A stretch of 34,300 nt of DNA from a virus. Below, piece by piece: positions 8,971 to 18,580 of the stretch. The first letter of the stretch is position 1, and each line of letters starts with the position of its first letter. The notes under the pieces were generated by a model. It was not told where the DNA came from, made no database searches, and saw only the letters and a program-made list of their open reading frames with translations. Position numbers and translations under genes: made by a program. The stretch is from positions 1 to 34,300 of the IMG/VR virus record IMGVR_UViG_3300045974_000562; one strand, 5' to 3'.

Positions 8971-9877
8971 TGATGAAGAAACTTTAGGAATAAAAGGAAT
9001 ACCATCTGGAAATTTACCAGCTGGTGTTGGGTATGTCATAATTCCAAATAATGTAGATATTAGAACTTATAAAGAAGATGTTTACAGGTCTGGTAGAATT
9101 TCTATATATGGAGGTTATGGACATTCAAATTTTTATAACGTACTTATTGATAGAGAAGTTTTACAAAGAATAAAATTTCCATCAAAAGTAGGTGAATTTG
9201 GAAGTCCTGTAGTTTGGATAAATATTCCTAAACATAATGAACCAATTGTAATATCGTGCTTAAAATACGATGAAGATTTTCATTCAGTATCTGAATTTAG
9301 AAGTAGAACTACACGTGGAAATGATGGTAATTTAGTCGATTTTGATTTAGATGGTAAAAAGGGTAAGGCGACATTAAATATTGTTGGAAATGCTAATTCT
9401 AATGGTGAATTAGAAATAACAATTAATTCAATTAAAGGTAAAGGACTTTTAAAATTAATAGTTAATGGAAAGATATTAGAAAAATCATCTGATTCAGTCA
9501 TTAGAATTTCTGAAAAAGAAATGATAAGTGCGGTTACTAATAAAAAAGGAATTACTTTAGCAAAATTAGAACTACATTCAGAAAATCCTGAAAGACTTTA
9601 TTATGAAGATGAATTTGGAAATAAAATGACTGCTTCCAAAGAAAAATTTAATTTTAGGTCAGATACTTCAAAAAAGATTGATTTTGGAGATGGTGCTGAA
9701 CCTTTAGTTTTAGCAAAAACTTTAAAGAGTATTTTAGATGAATATGATGATGCTTTATCTAAAATGACTGTACCAACGGCTTTTGGACCAAGTGGAACAA
9801 GAATAAATGATTCAGAATTTAAAGCAGTAAGAGCAAAGTTTGAACAATTTTTTAGTAAACTAACAAATTCAGATTAA
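8957..9877 (+). CDS. Baseplate central spike-like protein
   Basis: I choose ATG 8957 (306 residues) over GTG 8954 in the same frame; either overlaps the end of the hub gene. The first 120 residues are OB-fold-like (VGEFGSPVVWINIP), as in gp5/gpV-type spikes that sit on the hub. The centre is a beta-rich segment with repeated short strands. The C-terminus (LAKTLKSILDEYDDALSKM, then VPTAFGPSGTRINDSEFK) is a pattern shared by many phage spike and baseplate proteins. Its place directly after the hub supports a spike or puncturing role. No metal-binding HxH tip motif is seen at the end. Confidence 0.6.
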   Translation: MYENDDEETLGIKGIPSGNLPAGVGYVIIPNNVDIRTYKEDVYRSGRISIYGGYGHSNFYNVLIDREVLQRIKFPSKVGEFGSPVVWINIPKHNEPIVISCLKYDEDFHSVSEFRSRTTRGNDGNLVDFDLDGKKGKATLNIVGNANSNGELEITINSIKGKGLLKLIVNGKILEKSSDSVIRISEKEMISAVTNKKGITLAKLELHSENPERLYYEDEFGNKMTASKEKFNFRSDTSKKIDFGDGAEPLVLAKTLKSILDEYDDALSKMTVPTAFGPSGTRINDSEFKAVRAKFEQFFSKLTNSD

Positions 9878-10350
9878 TGTTAAATAGAGAAAAATTTGAG
9901 CAAGAGATTAGAAAACTAAATGATTCATCTTTTGAAGATTTTAAAGGTTTTCCAAATTCATGCCCTTTAGCGGTAAATAAATGGGCTGAAACTTTTTTTA
10001 TATATGCTGAAGAAATCGTACCATTCAGTAATACAGTTATTTTAGCAAAATCTAATGCTGAACAAATATTGATGGGAATATGTTCAGCGAGTAGTTTCAG
10101 TCAAAGTGTAACTATTTTTACTAATGCAATTATTGAATTTGCTCAACAAATAATGCCTGGATTTATAGTATCTCAATTTAGTGGAGTGATGCCGATTTAT
10201 CCTTTAAATTTATTTCCAATATTCATAAAAGCAATGAATGGAGGTAGTGCTTATGATTTTGCTGTAGAGTTAAGTACTGAAATTCATAATTGGTTTAAAA
10301 CAGGAACAGCTATAAATATAAATAATGGTTTAACTATAAATTGGAATTAA
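9877..10350 (+). CDS. Conserved-type baseplate-region protein of unknown function
   Basis: This 157-residue protein starts in a TAATG overlap with the spike-like gene. The first 60 residues are helical (KWAETFFIYAEEIVPFS). A more hydrophobic second half follows, with alternating glycine and small residues (QIMPGFIVSQFSGVMPIYP), and the end is polar (NINNGLTINW). It is mildly hydrophobic but has no clear signal peptide or membrane helix. Its position between spike and wedge genes argues for a virion or assembly role. I cannot name a family. Confidence 0.6.
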   Translation: MLNREKFEQEIRKLNDSSFEDFKGFPNSCPLAVNKWAETFFIYAEEIVPFSNTVILAKSNAEQILMGICSASSFSQSVTIFTNAIIEFAQQIMPGFIVSQFSGVMPIYPLNLFPIFIKAMNGGSAYDFAVELSTEIHNWFKTGTAININNGLTINWN

Positions 10351-10351
10351 T

Positions 10352-11089
10352 ATGTCTGTAGAATTTGTTAGAAGAAAGGCTCAAGATACCATATTTGAAA
10401 TTGGTAGAGGAGCATTACATGCTATTGCTCCAGATGATTTTGAACTTTATGCGTGTACTTTTGAACTGATTGACTCACAAGGAGTAATTGAAGATATTTT
10501 CCATTTTCCAGTTATGCCCTCAGGAATTTCTGTTGGAAGACAATCTTTAGTTAATATAAAGAAAAGTGGTACTGCTTATATGAGTCAATTCAATGATTCT
10601 TTTGTAGGTAGAAATGTTAATTTGAGTGGAACTTTTGGAAAAAAATTCAGATTAATGATTTCAAAAGGTGAGGGTGCTAATATTCATGAAAAGGGTGGAA
10701 CAGGTAAACTTTTCAATAATTTTGATTTAAATGTTAAAACAGGATATGGGGCTGTAAAGTTGTTGGAGAGAATAATTGAATCAAGTCAAAAATTAGATGA
10801 TTATGGTAATCCTAAATTATTAGTTTTTTATAATTCTACTATAAATCATAACCATGTTATAGAAGTTTTAAATTTTCAACTTCAACAAAGTCTTGAAAAT
10901 AATATGATGTGGAATTGGAGTATAGAAATAAAATCAGTTGCTAATGTTGACGATTTACTTTTTAATGGTAATTCTAAAAAACATTTGATTGAGCTTTTAG
11001 CCGTTTCCACTTTGAATAAAGTTATTAATAAAGTATTTGATAATATATCTTTAGTAGGTGTTCAAGATACTGTAAAAGCATTAATGTAA
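10352..11089 (+). CDS. Baseplate protein, hub-adaptor or distal-tail-like
   Basis: This is a 245-residue protein. The segment FPVMPSGISVGRQSLVNIKK followed by VNLSGTFGKKFRL resembles the fold-defining strands of tail/baseplate adaptor proteins, in which an MPx-type loop precedes paired strands and a G-x-FG turn. A middle helix (AVKLLERIIESSQKL) and later strands (FYNSTINHNHVIEVLNFQ) follow. I infer that it sits around the tube or hub and connects it to the wedges. Two bases separate it from the upstream gene, and its stop overlaps the next ATG by one base. The exact family is uncertain. Confidence 0.5.
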   Translation: MSVEFVRRKAQDTIFEIGRGALHAIAPDDFELYACTFELIDSQGVIEDIFHFPVMPSGISVGRQSLVNIKKSGTAYMSQFNDSFVGRNVNLSGTFGKKFRLMISKGEGANIHEKGGTGKLFNNFDLNVKTGYGAVKLLERIIESSQKLDDYGNPKLLVFYNSTINHNHVIEVLNFQLQQSLENNMMWNWSIEIKSVANVDDLLFNGNSKKHLIELLAVSTLNKVINKVFDNISLVGVQDTVKALM

Positions 11090-12015
11090 TGGTTGATAAA
11101 ATAGTAATAGATAAATTCAAAAAAATAACTAATTATCCTATTGATGAATTTTTAGTTGAATCAAGAAACTTTTTTTCAAAAGACTATGTTCAACTTGTAT
11201 CATTTTTTAGTGGTAAAAGTAGTTTTATAGATAAGAAATCTATAAAAAATTTGAATAGACTTTCTGAACAAAGTCTTATAATATCACATGTTTTTCATTA
11301 TAAGAAAAATCAAATGAAAACAGTTGATTATTGGGAATTATTAGACAGTTTTGAAGATATAAAAACTAAATTAGAAACGACTTTAAATTTATCAAAATAT
11401 TTAAGGTCATCTATAATTGCCAATAAAAATAAGGCTGGTTTTGTTTTCGAGCATAATTTGACTAATGAACAAACTTTAGAGGACATATCCAGAAATATGC
11501 TCAATGAAAATTCTTATGAAGATACTTGGGTAAATATTGCTGTAGAGAATGACTTGAAAGAAATTGATTATGATATCAAAGGTGGTAATAAATTAAAATT
11601 GAGAAAAAATCTTTTTCAATCTACTTTAGTAACATCTATGATTGATAACACTATTGGAGAAAAAATATATGGAAAAGATATAAAAAAAATATTTACATAT
11701 AAAGATAATGACCTTGAAACATTAGGATATAAAGAAACTGTATATCAAACAGCTGAAATACTATCTCAAATTGAAAAAGGTGATATTCCAGAATTTCCAG
11801 AATTGGGAATTAACTCATCATTTTATAAAGGAGTTAATATGTCTCAATTGAATTTTCCATCAATAGTAAGAGAATTAAAAAGAAATTTCAAAACCGATGA
11901 TTTATTTGAAAATTTTGAAATAAAAAACTTTAAAATTCAAGATGGTGATATACATATTGAATATAAAGTAGATACAAAATATGATTTAGTGATAATAAAA
12001 AATGTAACGATATGA
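11089..12015 (+). CDS. Composite baseplate wedge protein (LysM-like plus gp25-like)
   Basis: This is a 308-residue protein. Around residues 125-175 the sequence LEDISRNMLNENSYEDTWVN, then IAVENDL and LKLRKNLF, resembles a LysM/gp53-type module (helix, W-x-x-IA-x-x-N, then a 'G-x-K-L-x-L' strand). The C-terminal 110 residues have a gp25-like layout: a helix (ETVYQTAEILSQIEKGDIPE), a FPELGIN turn, a helix with basic residues, and final strands (GDIHIEYKVDTKYDLVII). gp25-like proteins start sheath polymerisation from the wedge. The following gene is the J-like wedge protein, the usual neighbour of gp25. Both domain calls are by eye and moderately sure. Confidence 0.5.
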   Translation: MVDKIVIDKFKKITNYPIDEFLVESRNFFSKDYVQLVSFFSGKSSFIDKKSIKNLNRLSEQSLIISHVFHYKKNQMKTVDYWELLDSFEDIKTKLETTLNLSKYLRSSIIANKNKAGFVFEHNLTNEQTLEDISRNMLNENSYEDTWVNIAVENDLKEIDYDIKGGNKLKLRKNLFQSTLVTSMIDNTIGEKIYGKDIKKIFTYKDNDLETLGYKETVYQTAEILSQIEKGDIPEFPELGINSSFYKGVNMSQLNFPSIVRELKRNFKTDDLFENFEIKNFKIQDGDIHIEYKVDTKYDLVIIKNVTI

Positions 12016-13208
12016 TAACTAAAATAACTCCAATTGAAGAACTAAAACAGATTTTTACAGAAAGTCTGTTAAATCATACTGATAAGGTAACTAAAGTTTC
12101 AGATGGTTCAGTACTTAATGGAATTGCCTATGGAATTTCTAAATTGAGCCAAAAAGTTTTAAAGGATGTTGCCGTAATAGAAGCACACCTTTTTCCAGAT
12201 ACTGCTGTAGGAATTTGTCTTGATGATATTGCAAAATTAAGAGGAATTGCTCCAAGATTAGGTCAAACTAAATCAACTGTTTTCGTTAGAGTTGTAGGAG
12301 ATGCTGGAACAGTCTATACTCCAGGCACGCAAGTTTTTTCAGGCTCAGGCGTAAATTTTGATTTACTTGAACCTGTTACAATTCCTGATTGTGGTTATAC
12401 CTATATAAATTTGATAAGTCAACAAGTTGGATTAGTTTCTAATGTAGCTGCTTTAACAATAACAAAAGTTAATCCGAAGCCAGTTGGTCATCAATATGTA
12501 ATAAATGAATTTTCAGCAACAGGCGGTAGAAATATAGAAGATGATGACGATTTTCGTAAAAGAATAAAAGATGAAGTGAATGTTATCGCAAGAGGAACTT
12601 TATCATATCTTGAACAAGTTTTTAGAAAATATGAACCAAATGTTTTAAGAATTTTTAATTTAGGTTTAGATAATGAGGGTGATTTGAATTTAGCCATAGC
12701 ATCTGTTAATGGTGTAGATTTCACAACTTCTCAATTATCTAATATGTTAATGAAAGGTGAGCAATATTTATCTATGAATGAATTTAAACCCAATGGATTA
12801 AATAATTATGGAATTAAATTAAAAAATGTAACATATTTTCCGATTGACATTAGTTTCAGAGTTGATATTGATAATTCTTATAATTATGATTTAGTTAGAA
12901 AAGAAATACAAGTATCATTAAATAAAGTTGCTGATTTTAGGTATTGGCAAGATGGAGATTGGATAGATTGGATAGATTTAATAAATTGCGTTAAATCAAC
13001 TAATGGAGTAAAAAGAGTTTTGGATAATTTTTTCTTTCCAAATACTCAAATTGAAATACCGAGAGGCAAACTTCCAAGAATAAGAGGTTTTCAAATGATG
13101 GATTTAAAGGGTCAAATTTTAGTAGATTTACAAGGTAATTTGAATCCAATTTTTTATCCTAATATAAACGATTTTGCATATCAAGCGACAATACTAAAAT
13201 CTTTATAA
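12012..13208 (+). CDS. Baseplate J-like wedge protein (gp6/gpJ family)
   Basis: This 398-residue protein shows the classic J-like pattern. The N-terminal helix region includes LFPDTAVGICLDDIAKLRGI. A strand-rich domain follows with TPGTQVFSGSG, then GGRNIEDDDDFRKRIKDEV, the hallmark GG-x-D-x-E-x-D-x-x-x-R-x-R type motif, and ARGTLSYLEQVFR. The C-terminal part (ISFRVDIDNSYNYDLVRKEI, then DLINCVKSTNGVKRV) matches the usual end. It forms the ring of the baseplate that opens on contraction. The ATG overlaps the upstream stop (ATGA). Confidence 0.87.
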   Translation: MITKITPIEELKQIFTESLLNHTDKVTKVSDGSVLNGIAYGISKLSQKVLKDVAVIEAHLFPDTAVGICLDDIAKLRGIAPRLGQTKSTVFVRVVGDAGTVYTPGTQVFSGSGVNFDLLEPVTIPDCGYTYINLISQQVGLVSNVAALTITKVNPKPVGHQYVINEFSATGGRNIEDDDDFRKRIKDEVNVIARGTLSYLEQVFRKYEPNVLRIFNLGLDNEGDLNLAIASVNGVDFTTSQLSNMLMKGEQYLSMNEFKPNGLNNYGIKLKNVTYFPIDISFRVDIDNSYNYDLVRKEIQVSLNKVADFRYWQDGDWIDWIDLINCVKSTNGVKRVLDNFFFPNTQIEIPRGKLPRIRGFQMMDLKGQILVDLQGNLNPIFYPNINDFAYQATILKSL

Positions 13209-13211
13209 AAA

Positions 13212-13544
13212 ATGGAAAAAGTTTTAAATACAATATCAAAATCAAAAGCAGAAAATTTCAATCAGAATAATGCTAACTTTACACTTAATGTTAATTTTGA
13301 AAAAGATAGTGAACAAATTGAAGAAAATTTTTTAAAACTAAATAATGTATCTGTTGATGAAGTTGAGTTATTGAATACTAAAAAAAGAAAAAATGGAGTT
13401 GATGGAATAGAATGTGAATTATTAGTAAATCATTCAAAAGATGTAAATTTTGAATTAGATATAGATGGTAGTTTACATATTTCTGATTTTAATCCTGAAA
13501 AATATTCTATAAATGAAATGGGTGAATTAATTTTACAATTATGA
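13212..13544 (+). CDS. Small hypothetical protein in the baseplate operon
   Basis: This is a 110-residue, Asn/Glu/Lys-rich protein with no recognised domain. The first half looks helical and polar. The second half (GIECELLVNHSKDVNFELDI, then DGSLHISDF) is predicted-looking beta. It starts 3 bases after the J-like gene and overlaps the next ATG (ATGA-type overlap), so it is translationally coupled. It may be a small wedge component or an assembly factor; I see no stronger evidence. Confidence 0.55.
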   Translation: MEKVLNTISKSKAENFNQNNANFTLNVNFEKDSEQIEENFLKLNNVSVDEVELLNTKKRKNGVDGIECELLVNHSKDVNFELDIDGSLHISDFNPEKYSINEMGELILQL

Positions 13545-15298
13545 TTACAAACAATACATTATCAGAAATAGGAGATGTTTTAATTATTTACTCTCAAGTA
13601 ATAGTTAATGCATTAATATCAATATCTTCATATAATGATAACTTATTCGGAGTCACTCCAACTAAATACTTTTATAAACAATTTAAGTATTCAATGGATG
13701 GTTTGAACTATTCCGATTGGCAGGATTTGAATAATATTAATCTTCAACAAATAAACGGCATTGTTAATGGTTTATTATTTTTTGAATTTAGATATGAGAG
13801 AGTTGGAACAGATAATACTGGAATACTTGAATTTAATGGTATAGAATTGATTGGGGATATTCAAATTCAAATATGTGAAAATACTTCAACTTTAGAAAGT
13901 ATATTTTCAGATTTATCTCAAAATGATTTTTATACTATGACTGTTCGTAATAATATTTTGAGAAAAATATTTCATCATGGTATTTTACCTAAATTTATTG
14001 AAAGAGGTGATAATGTAGATAATACGGATTTTATTTCATTTTGGAGTGCCGTTTGTATATATCTATCTTATTTTTCATCTTTTGCTAATAATTTTGACAA
14101 TATAATTTTTAAAAGAGAATATCTTGCTGAATACATAAAACAATATAATATTCAAATAGATGAAAAAGAAATCATTTACCAACATCTGTTTTATATATCT
14201 ACAAATTTTTACGATGAAATAAGAAAGCGTGGAACTCAAATGACTTTAAAATTAGTTGGAACAGAATTAGTTGACGGAACAATAACTCCAATAGATGGTG
14301 AGTGGTTAAGATTAATATGTAGAAATCATTATGATGAATTTTTAATAGAAATTATTTCCAAAGAAACAAGTGGATTTTGTTTAGGTAAATCATCACCAAT
14401 GTATAACGGAACTTATTTTTCAAAACAATTAAATAAGACTGAAGAAAATACATCTGATTTTTTAGATTTGAATAAATATACAACCATGGGTTATGTTAAT
14501 TCAAATTTATTAGATAATAAAAAATGTTTGAATTTAGGATATTATATGTCTGGTTTAGGTTATGATTTACAAAATCCACCTACTGCTTTAAATGTGAATG
14601 AATTGATTACGATTGATGAAAGTATTGATTATGAGATTACTTTTAATTTCAAAAGAACTTCTGATGCTTATAATAATATGCCTGAATTAAACGTTGGTGT
14701 TTTATGTTACAATAGAAATGGAGTTTTATTAACAAATGCTACTCAAAACATACAAAATAATATTCCTACAAATAGATTTTTTAAACAATCTATGTATAGT
14801 ATATCAAAAGTGAAAGATGAATGGTATTCATTTAGAGCAATTTTATATTCAAAGAATAGCGTAAATATTTCTGATAGTAGAACAAATTTGAATAAAGGAA
14901 ACCATCTAAAAATTGGCGGTAAAAACTCGCAAAGAGTTGAAAAAGTGAAGATTTGTTTATATTCAGATATTCCTCAACAAGGTGGATTTGAAAAATCTGA
15001 ATCATATTTCAATATTCATGATTTTAAAATGCGTCCATTAGTAAGAGGTAAAAACATATTAAAAACCTTTTTAGGTAAAGGTGAGTTTGACCAAAAAATT
15101 TATCAAGAACCTTATATAAAAAATCCTCAATTTTTACAATCTAATACTTTTTGTTTAAATTGGAGAAGAAATAATAATCAAGATAAAAGTGAAAATCAAG
15201 TTGATAATTTTATTCAAAATTATCTTTTACCTTATCAACAAAAACTGATAAGTATTCCATTAACACCTTATGTTGATGATAAACAGATATTAATATAA
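13541..15298 (+). CDS. Large baseplate wedge or tail protein (gpI-like position)
   Basis: This is a 585-residue protein. The region at about residues 140-240 (ILRKIFHHGILPKFIERGDN, YDEIRKRGT) is helical and tracks the LP-x-x-I-R-x-x-x-x-x-D start of tail-protein-I-like wedge proteins that connect wedge to fibre. After about residue 245 it turns into beta-rich sequence with repeated aromatic strands (DYEITFNFKRTSDAYNNMPE, then NVGVLCYNRNG), like a jelly-roll or carbohydrate-binding module. It lies between the J-like wedge and the tail fibre, where gpI-like proteins sit. The call of a wedge/fibre connector is inference. Confidence 0.5.
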   Translation: MITNNTLSEIGDVLIIYSQVIVNALISISSYNDNLFGVTPTKYFYKQFKYSMDGLNYSDWQDLNNINLQQINGIVNGLLFFEFRYERVGTDNTGILEFNGIELIGDIQIQICENTSTLESIFSDLSQNDFYTMTVRNNILRKIFHHGILPKFIERGDNVDNTDFISFWSAVCIYLSYFSSFANNFDNIIFKREYLAEYIKQYNIQIDEKEIIYQHLFYISTNFYDEIRKRGTQMTLKLVGTELVDGTITPIDGEWLRLICRNHYDEFLIEIISKETSGFCLGKSSPMYNGTYFSKQLNKTEENTSDFLDLNKYTTMGYVNSNLLDNKKCLNLGYYMSGLGYDLQNPPTALNVNELITIDESIDYEITFNFKRTSDAYNNMPELNVGVLCYNRNGVLLTNATQNIQNNIPTNRFFKQSMYSISKVKDEWYSFRAILYSKNSVNISDSRTNLNKGNHLKIGGKNSQRVEKVKICLYSDIPQQGGFEKSESYFNIHDFKMRPLVRGKNILKTFLGKGEFDQKIYQEPYIKNPQFLQSNTFCLNWRRNNNQDKSENQVDNFIQNYLLPYQQKLISIPLTPYVDDKQILI

Positions 15299-15310
15299 AA
15301 AATAATAATT

Positions 15311-17722
15311 ATGTCAAATATAAAATTTAGTGAAAACTTATTCTTGGAAGTTGCCGAGTTTAACAGATTTCAAAGATTTATGGAAAACGATGGATTTAAA
15401 AGACATTTTCTTTTAAATACCGATAATTTTGGATTAATAAGACAAGCGAACATTCCTGAAATTGGAAACATAAGTGTTGAAGATAACTTCTATGTTTCTA
15501 AAGCAGGAACTCCATTTGACCAAATAATAGTTAATAAAGGTTTGGCATTAGATGGAGATGGTAATTTAATAATAAATTACGAAAATTTCAATTTAAATGT
15601 TCCAAACAATTCTTTATGGTATTGGGTTAAAATAAAATATGAGCAAACGAGTATAGAAAAAGGAACTATATCAATTGACTCTTTAGGAAACTGTACAGGT
15701 ATTGGAACTGAATTTACTAAAATTTTAAGAGGTCAACCGAACTTTCCATCAAAAATAAAATTCACAAATTCTTTAAACGGAAATGCTGATGAATATGAAG
15801 TTGTAAAGGTTTTGGATGATAATCATATAATTATTCAAGGTGATTTTATAAATGAAGTAGATTTAAAATATGTTGTAGTAGGAACTTTTACACCAGGATT
15901 TGTAGTTGATAATTCTGATAAAAATATCTTTAGATATGATAATGTACAAATTTCTTTGGTACAAGAAACTAATGTTGGAAACCCTCCACCATATACTTTA
16001 AATTATGAATTTTATATTGCTCGTGTTAGAAATAATGGAGTCAATCTATCTTTACAAGATAAAAGAGTTCAATGGTGGCAAACTGAGGCTGCTAATGAGT
16101 TGAATAATTTAGACAGAAATCTTTATAATCCTTTAATTGGAGTAGAAAATACAAAATGGGATATAAAAACCTCAACCAGAGCAAAAAACTGGTTAGAGAT
16201 GACTTGGGGATTCAGATTTGAAAGTTGGACTTTAGATACTTCATCAAAAAGAATTTCTATATTGATAGGTCAAGGCGGTATTTATAAAGATACTTCATAT
16301 TTTCAAAATGGAGATTTTAATGGTTGGAGATTATATTCTAAAAATGGAAAATATCAAAATATAATCGACTCAATTAAAACAGGTACTCAAATTGTAATAA
16401 CTTTAGATGTACTTAATCCAGAAGATTATATTGGAGGTGATTTACTATTTGCTTGTCCATCATATGAAGAAATAGAAGTGAGAGTAAGAAAAGATGCTGC
16501 TATTTTAGATGTTAATGATATCAATGGTAATTCAAATACTACTGAACCATTTCCATTTCCAAATGTTGAAGAAATACATAATTTTTCTATAAATACGCCA
16601 TTAGCACGTTTTCAAATTCCTGCTCAAAAAGGTTGTTATAAATACAATTTAACTTATAGATATAAAATTTTTAACAACTATTCTGATTGGCAAACATTTC
16701 CTGACGATATTGTAGGATTTTATAAAGAAAAATCTTTTGATAATTATGGTAACATAAACGTTAATCCAAATGACCGTGAAAGAAGTCCTTATGTTGGAGA
16801 TGCTGAAAAGGGATTTATAAATATTTGCGAAAATAGTTATTCTTTTGATGCTTTTCAAGAACTTTTAAATACAGGTGATTTATTTGGAGTTAATACTACC
16901 CAATTTTCAGGTGCTGACCATATAATACATCTACAAGTTACGCAAAGCAAAAAATACCAACATTTTAAAGGTAATGCCAATCTTTTTACTCTAAACTCAG
17001 ATATTTATATAAACCTAAAAAGTTTTAAAGACAATGCTGGTTTAGTACCTTGTCGTGAGGGTAATACGTTTATATTACATATAGAACAGTGGTTAGATTT
17101 AGCAACTTTTAAAATAAGAATTGTAGAAAATTATGTTAATCCTACAAATTATAATTTAGTTGCTGAAATTGATAATAACGATGCTTGTTATATTAAAAAT
17201 AATGTAAAAGATGCTAATCCATCTACAAGAAAAGGTTTATTAGTAACTTGTACATTTAATGAATTAGGACATTGGATAGCACAATTTGATTCAGATACTA
17301 CTGTAAAAGGTAGCGTTAAAATGTTAAAAAATGTTCCTATAAATGCTTTTAATACAACTACTAAAGAGGGTGTATTGCCAGGATATTTTGGATGGAAGAT
17401 AATTGAAGATATGAATGATGTTTTTCCAATGGGTACTAATAACATTACTCAAATAGGAACACCTGGTGGTTCCAATAGTAAAACTATTGATGTATCTATG
17501 TTACCTGAACATGACCATATTATGTTCTCTGGAGATGATAACGGTGGGCCATATGCTGCTCAATCTCATAGTACAGGAGGTAATTTTGGATATGGAGTTG
17601 TAGGAGCATCGTCATACCCAAGCATACATAGAACAGCTAAAGCAGGTGGTTCTGCTACCCCATCAGCAATTGATTTAAGACCAAAATTTATAAAATTTTT
17701 ATTCGTTGAAAAAATAGTATAA
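15311..17722 (+). CDS. Tail fibre or receptor-binding protein with collar-type tip
   Basis: This 803-residue protein is the longest in the tail module. The N-terminal segment (NLFLEVAEFNRFQRFMENDG) looks like an attachment region, followed by many beta-rich stretches. The C-terminal 130 residues are typical of tail-collar/short-fibre tips: GWKIIEDMNDVFPMGTNN, a Gly-rich segment, LPEHDHIMFSG with metal-ligand-like His734 and His736, and the closing LRPKFIKFLFVEKI. Such tips fold as intertwined trimers and contact the host surface. The gene start is preceded by AATAATAATT. Host recognition is inferred from architecture and position. Confidence 0.75.
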   Translation: MSNIKFSENLFLEVAEFNRFQRFMENDGFKRHFLLNTDNFGLIRQANIPEIGNISVEDNFYVSKAGTPFDQIIVNKGLALDGDGNLIINYENFNLNVPNNSLWYWVKIKYEQTSIEKGTISIDSLGNCTGIGTEFTKILRGQPNFPSKIKFTNSLNGNADEYEVVKVLDDNHIIIQGDFINEVDLKYVVVGTFTPGFVVDNSDKNIFRYDNVQISLVQETNVGNPPPYTLNYEFYIARVRNNGVNLSLQDKRVQWWQTEAANELNNLDRNLYNPLIGVENTKWDIKTSTRAKNWLEMTWGFRFESWTLDTSSKRISILIGQGGIYKDTSYFQNGDFNGWRLYSKNGKYQNIIDSIKTGTQIVITLDVLNPEDYIGGDLLFACPSYEEIEVRVRKDAAILDVNDINGNSNTTEPFPFPNVEEIHNFSINTPLARFQIPAQKGCYKYNLTYRYKIFNNYSDWQTFPDDIVGFYKEKSFDNYGNINVNPNDRERSPYVGDAEKGFINICENSYSFDAFQELLNTGDLFGVNTTQFSGADHIIHLQVTQSKKYQHFKGNANLFTLNSDIYINLKSFKDNAGLVPCREGNTFILHIEQWLDLATFKIRIVENYVNPTNYNLVAEIDNNDACYIKNNVKDANPSTRKGLLVTCTFNELGHWIAQFDSDTTVKGSVKMLKNVPINAFNTTTKEGVLPGYFGWKIIEDMNDVFPMGTNNITQIGTPGGSNSKTIDVSMLPEHDHIMFSGDDNGGPYAAQSHSTGGNFGYGVVGASSYPSIHRTAKAGGSATPSAIDLRPKFIKFLFVEKIV

Positions 17723-17724
17723 TT

Positions 17725-18546
17725 ATGAAATTTCTATTCTCAGGTGCTACAAATTATAAAGTTGAACAACCAGACATAAATAAGTCATTAGGCGGTTTTA
17801 TGTCTTCAACTTCTGTTCCAAATAAAAAATTGAATGCTTTATTCTCAGATTTATCTAATTTTGATTTGAAAAATAAAAGTCAAAATACTATTGGAATTTT
17901 TATGTTTAATGATACAACTATTCCGATAAACAACATATCTTTAGAAACTATATATCAAAATAAATTTGGAAAATTAATAAATTTATGCGATTTTGAATTC
18001 TCAATATCAGAAGTATCTTCATCAGGCTCAATAGAAGTTATAGGAAGTGTTTTTGAAGAACCTTTTTATGCTAATTGGTTTGATTGTGAATCGGCATACG
18101 AATTTTGTAATTTAAAATTAAAAACAGCTGGTCAATTGGGTGATGATTTATCTTTATTTGGATTAGTAGGAACTTTAACAGGAAACACTATTGAATCACT
18201 TCAAAAAGATATATTTGACTTAATTAATTCGTCAAGTAATTTAGTTTGCGAAATTGTAGATGAAATGAATGTTTTTATAAGAAGTAAAGAAATAACTTTA
18301 ACAAATGAAAATAGTAATTTCTTAACTTCAGGAAATGCTGAAATTGAAGAAGATGTTATGCTACAAAATGGTAAAGATGGTAGAACTTTGATTTACGATT
18401 CATTACTTCCAGACAAAGCAATTGGAATATGGATTAAAAGAAAAATCAATAATAACTATAAATTATTGAATTCAGATTGTCAAGATTTAAAATTATCTAA
18501 TTTAGAAAAAATAGAAACTTTAGAAATGGTATTCCATCATGATTAA
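17725..18546 (+). CDS. Virion-like protein downstream of the tail fibre
   Basis: This 273-residue protein starts MKFLFSGATNYKVEQPDIN, then SLGGFMSSTSVPNKKLNALF. Proteins with this SLGG-x-x-SS-x-x-x-PN opening are, as I recall, frequent beside fibre genes in phages of Bacteroidota. No enzymatic motif is visible; the sequence is Ser/Asn/Asp-rich with alternating strands. It is the last gene of the tail block and ends 34 bases before a hairpin terminator. It could be a fibre-associated virion protein or a fibre chaperone; its position cannot separate the two. Confidence 0.5.
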   Translation: MKFLFSGATNYKVEQPDINKSLGGFMSSTSVPNKKLNALFSDLSNFDLKNKSQNTIGIFMFNDTTIPINNISLETIYQNKFGKLINLCDFEFSISEVSSSGSIEVIGSVFEEPFYANWFDCESAYEFCNLKLKTAGQLGDDLSLFGLVGTLTGNTIESLQKDIFDLINSSSNLVCEIVDEMNVFIRSKEITLTNENSNFLTSGNAEIEEDVMLQNGKDGRTLIYDSLLPDKAIGIWIKRKINNNYKLLNSDCQDLKLSNLEKIETLEMVFHHD

Positions 18547-18580
18547 AGTATTTTAGTGATTGTCTTATTAATATCTAACT

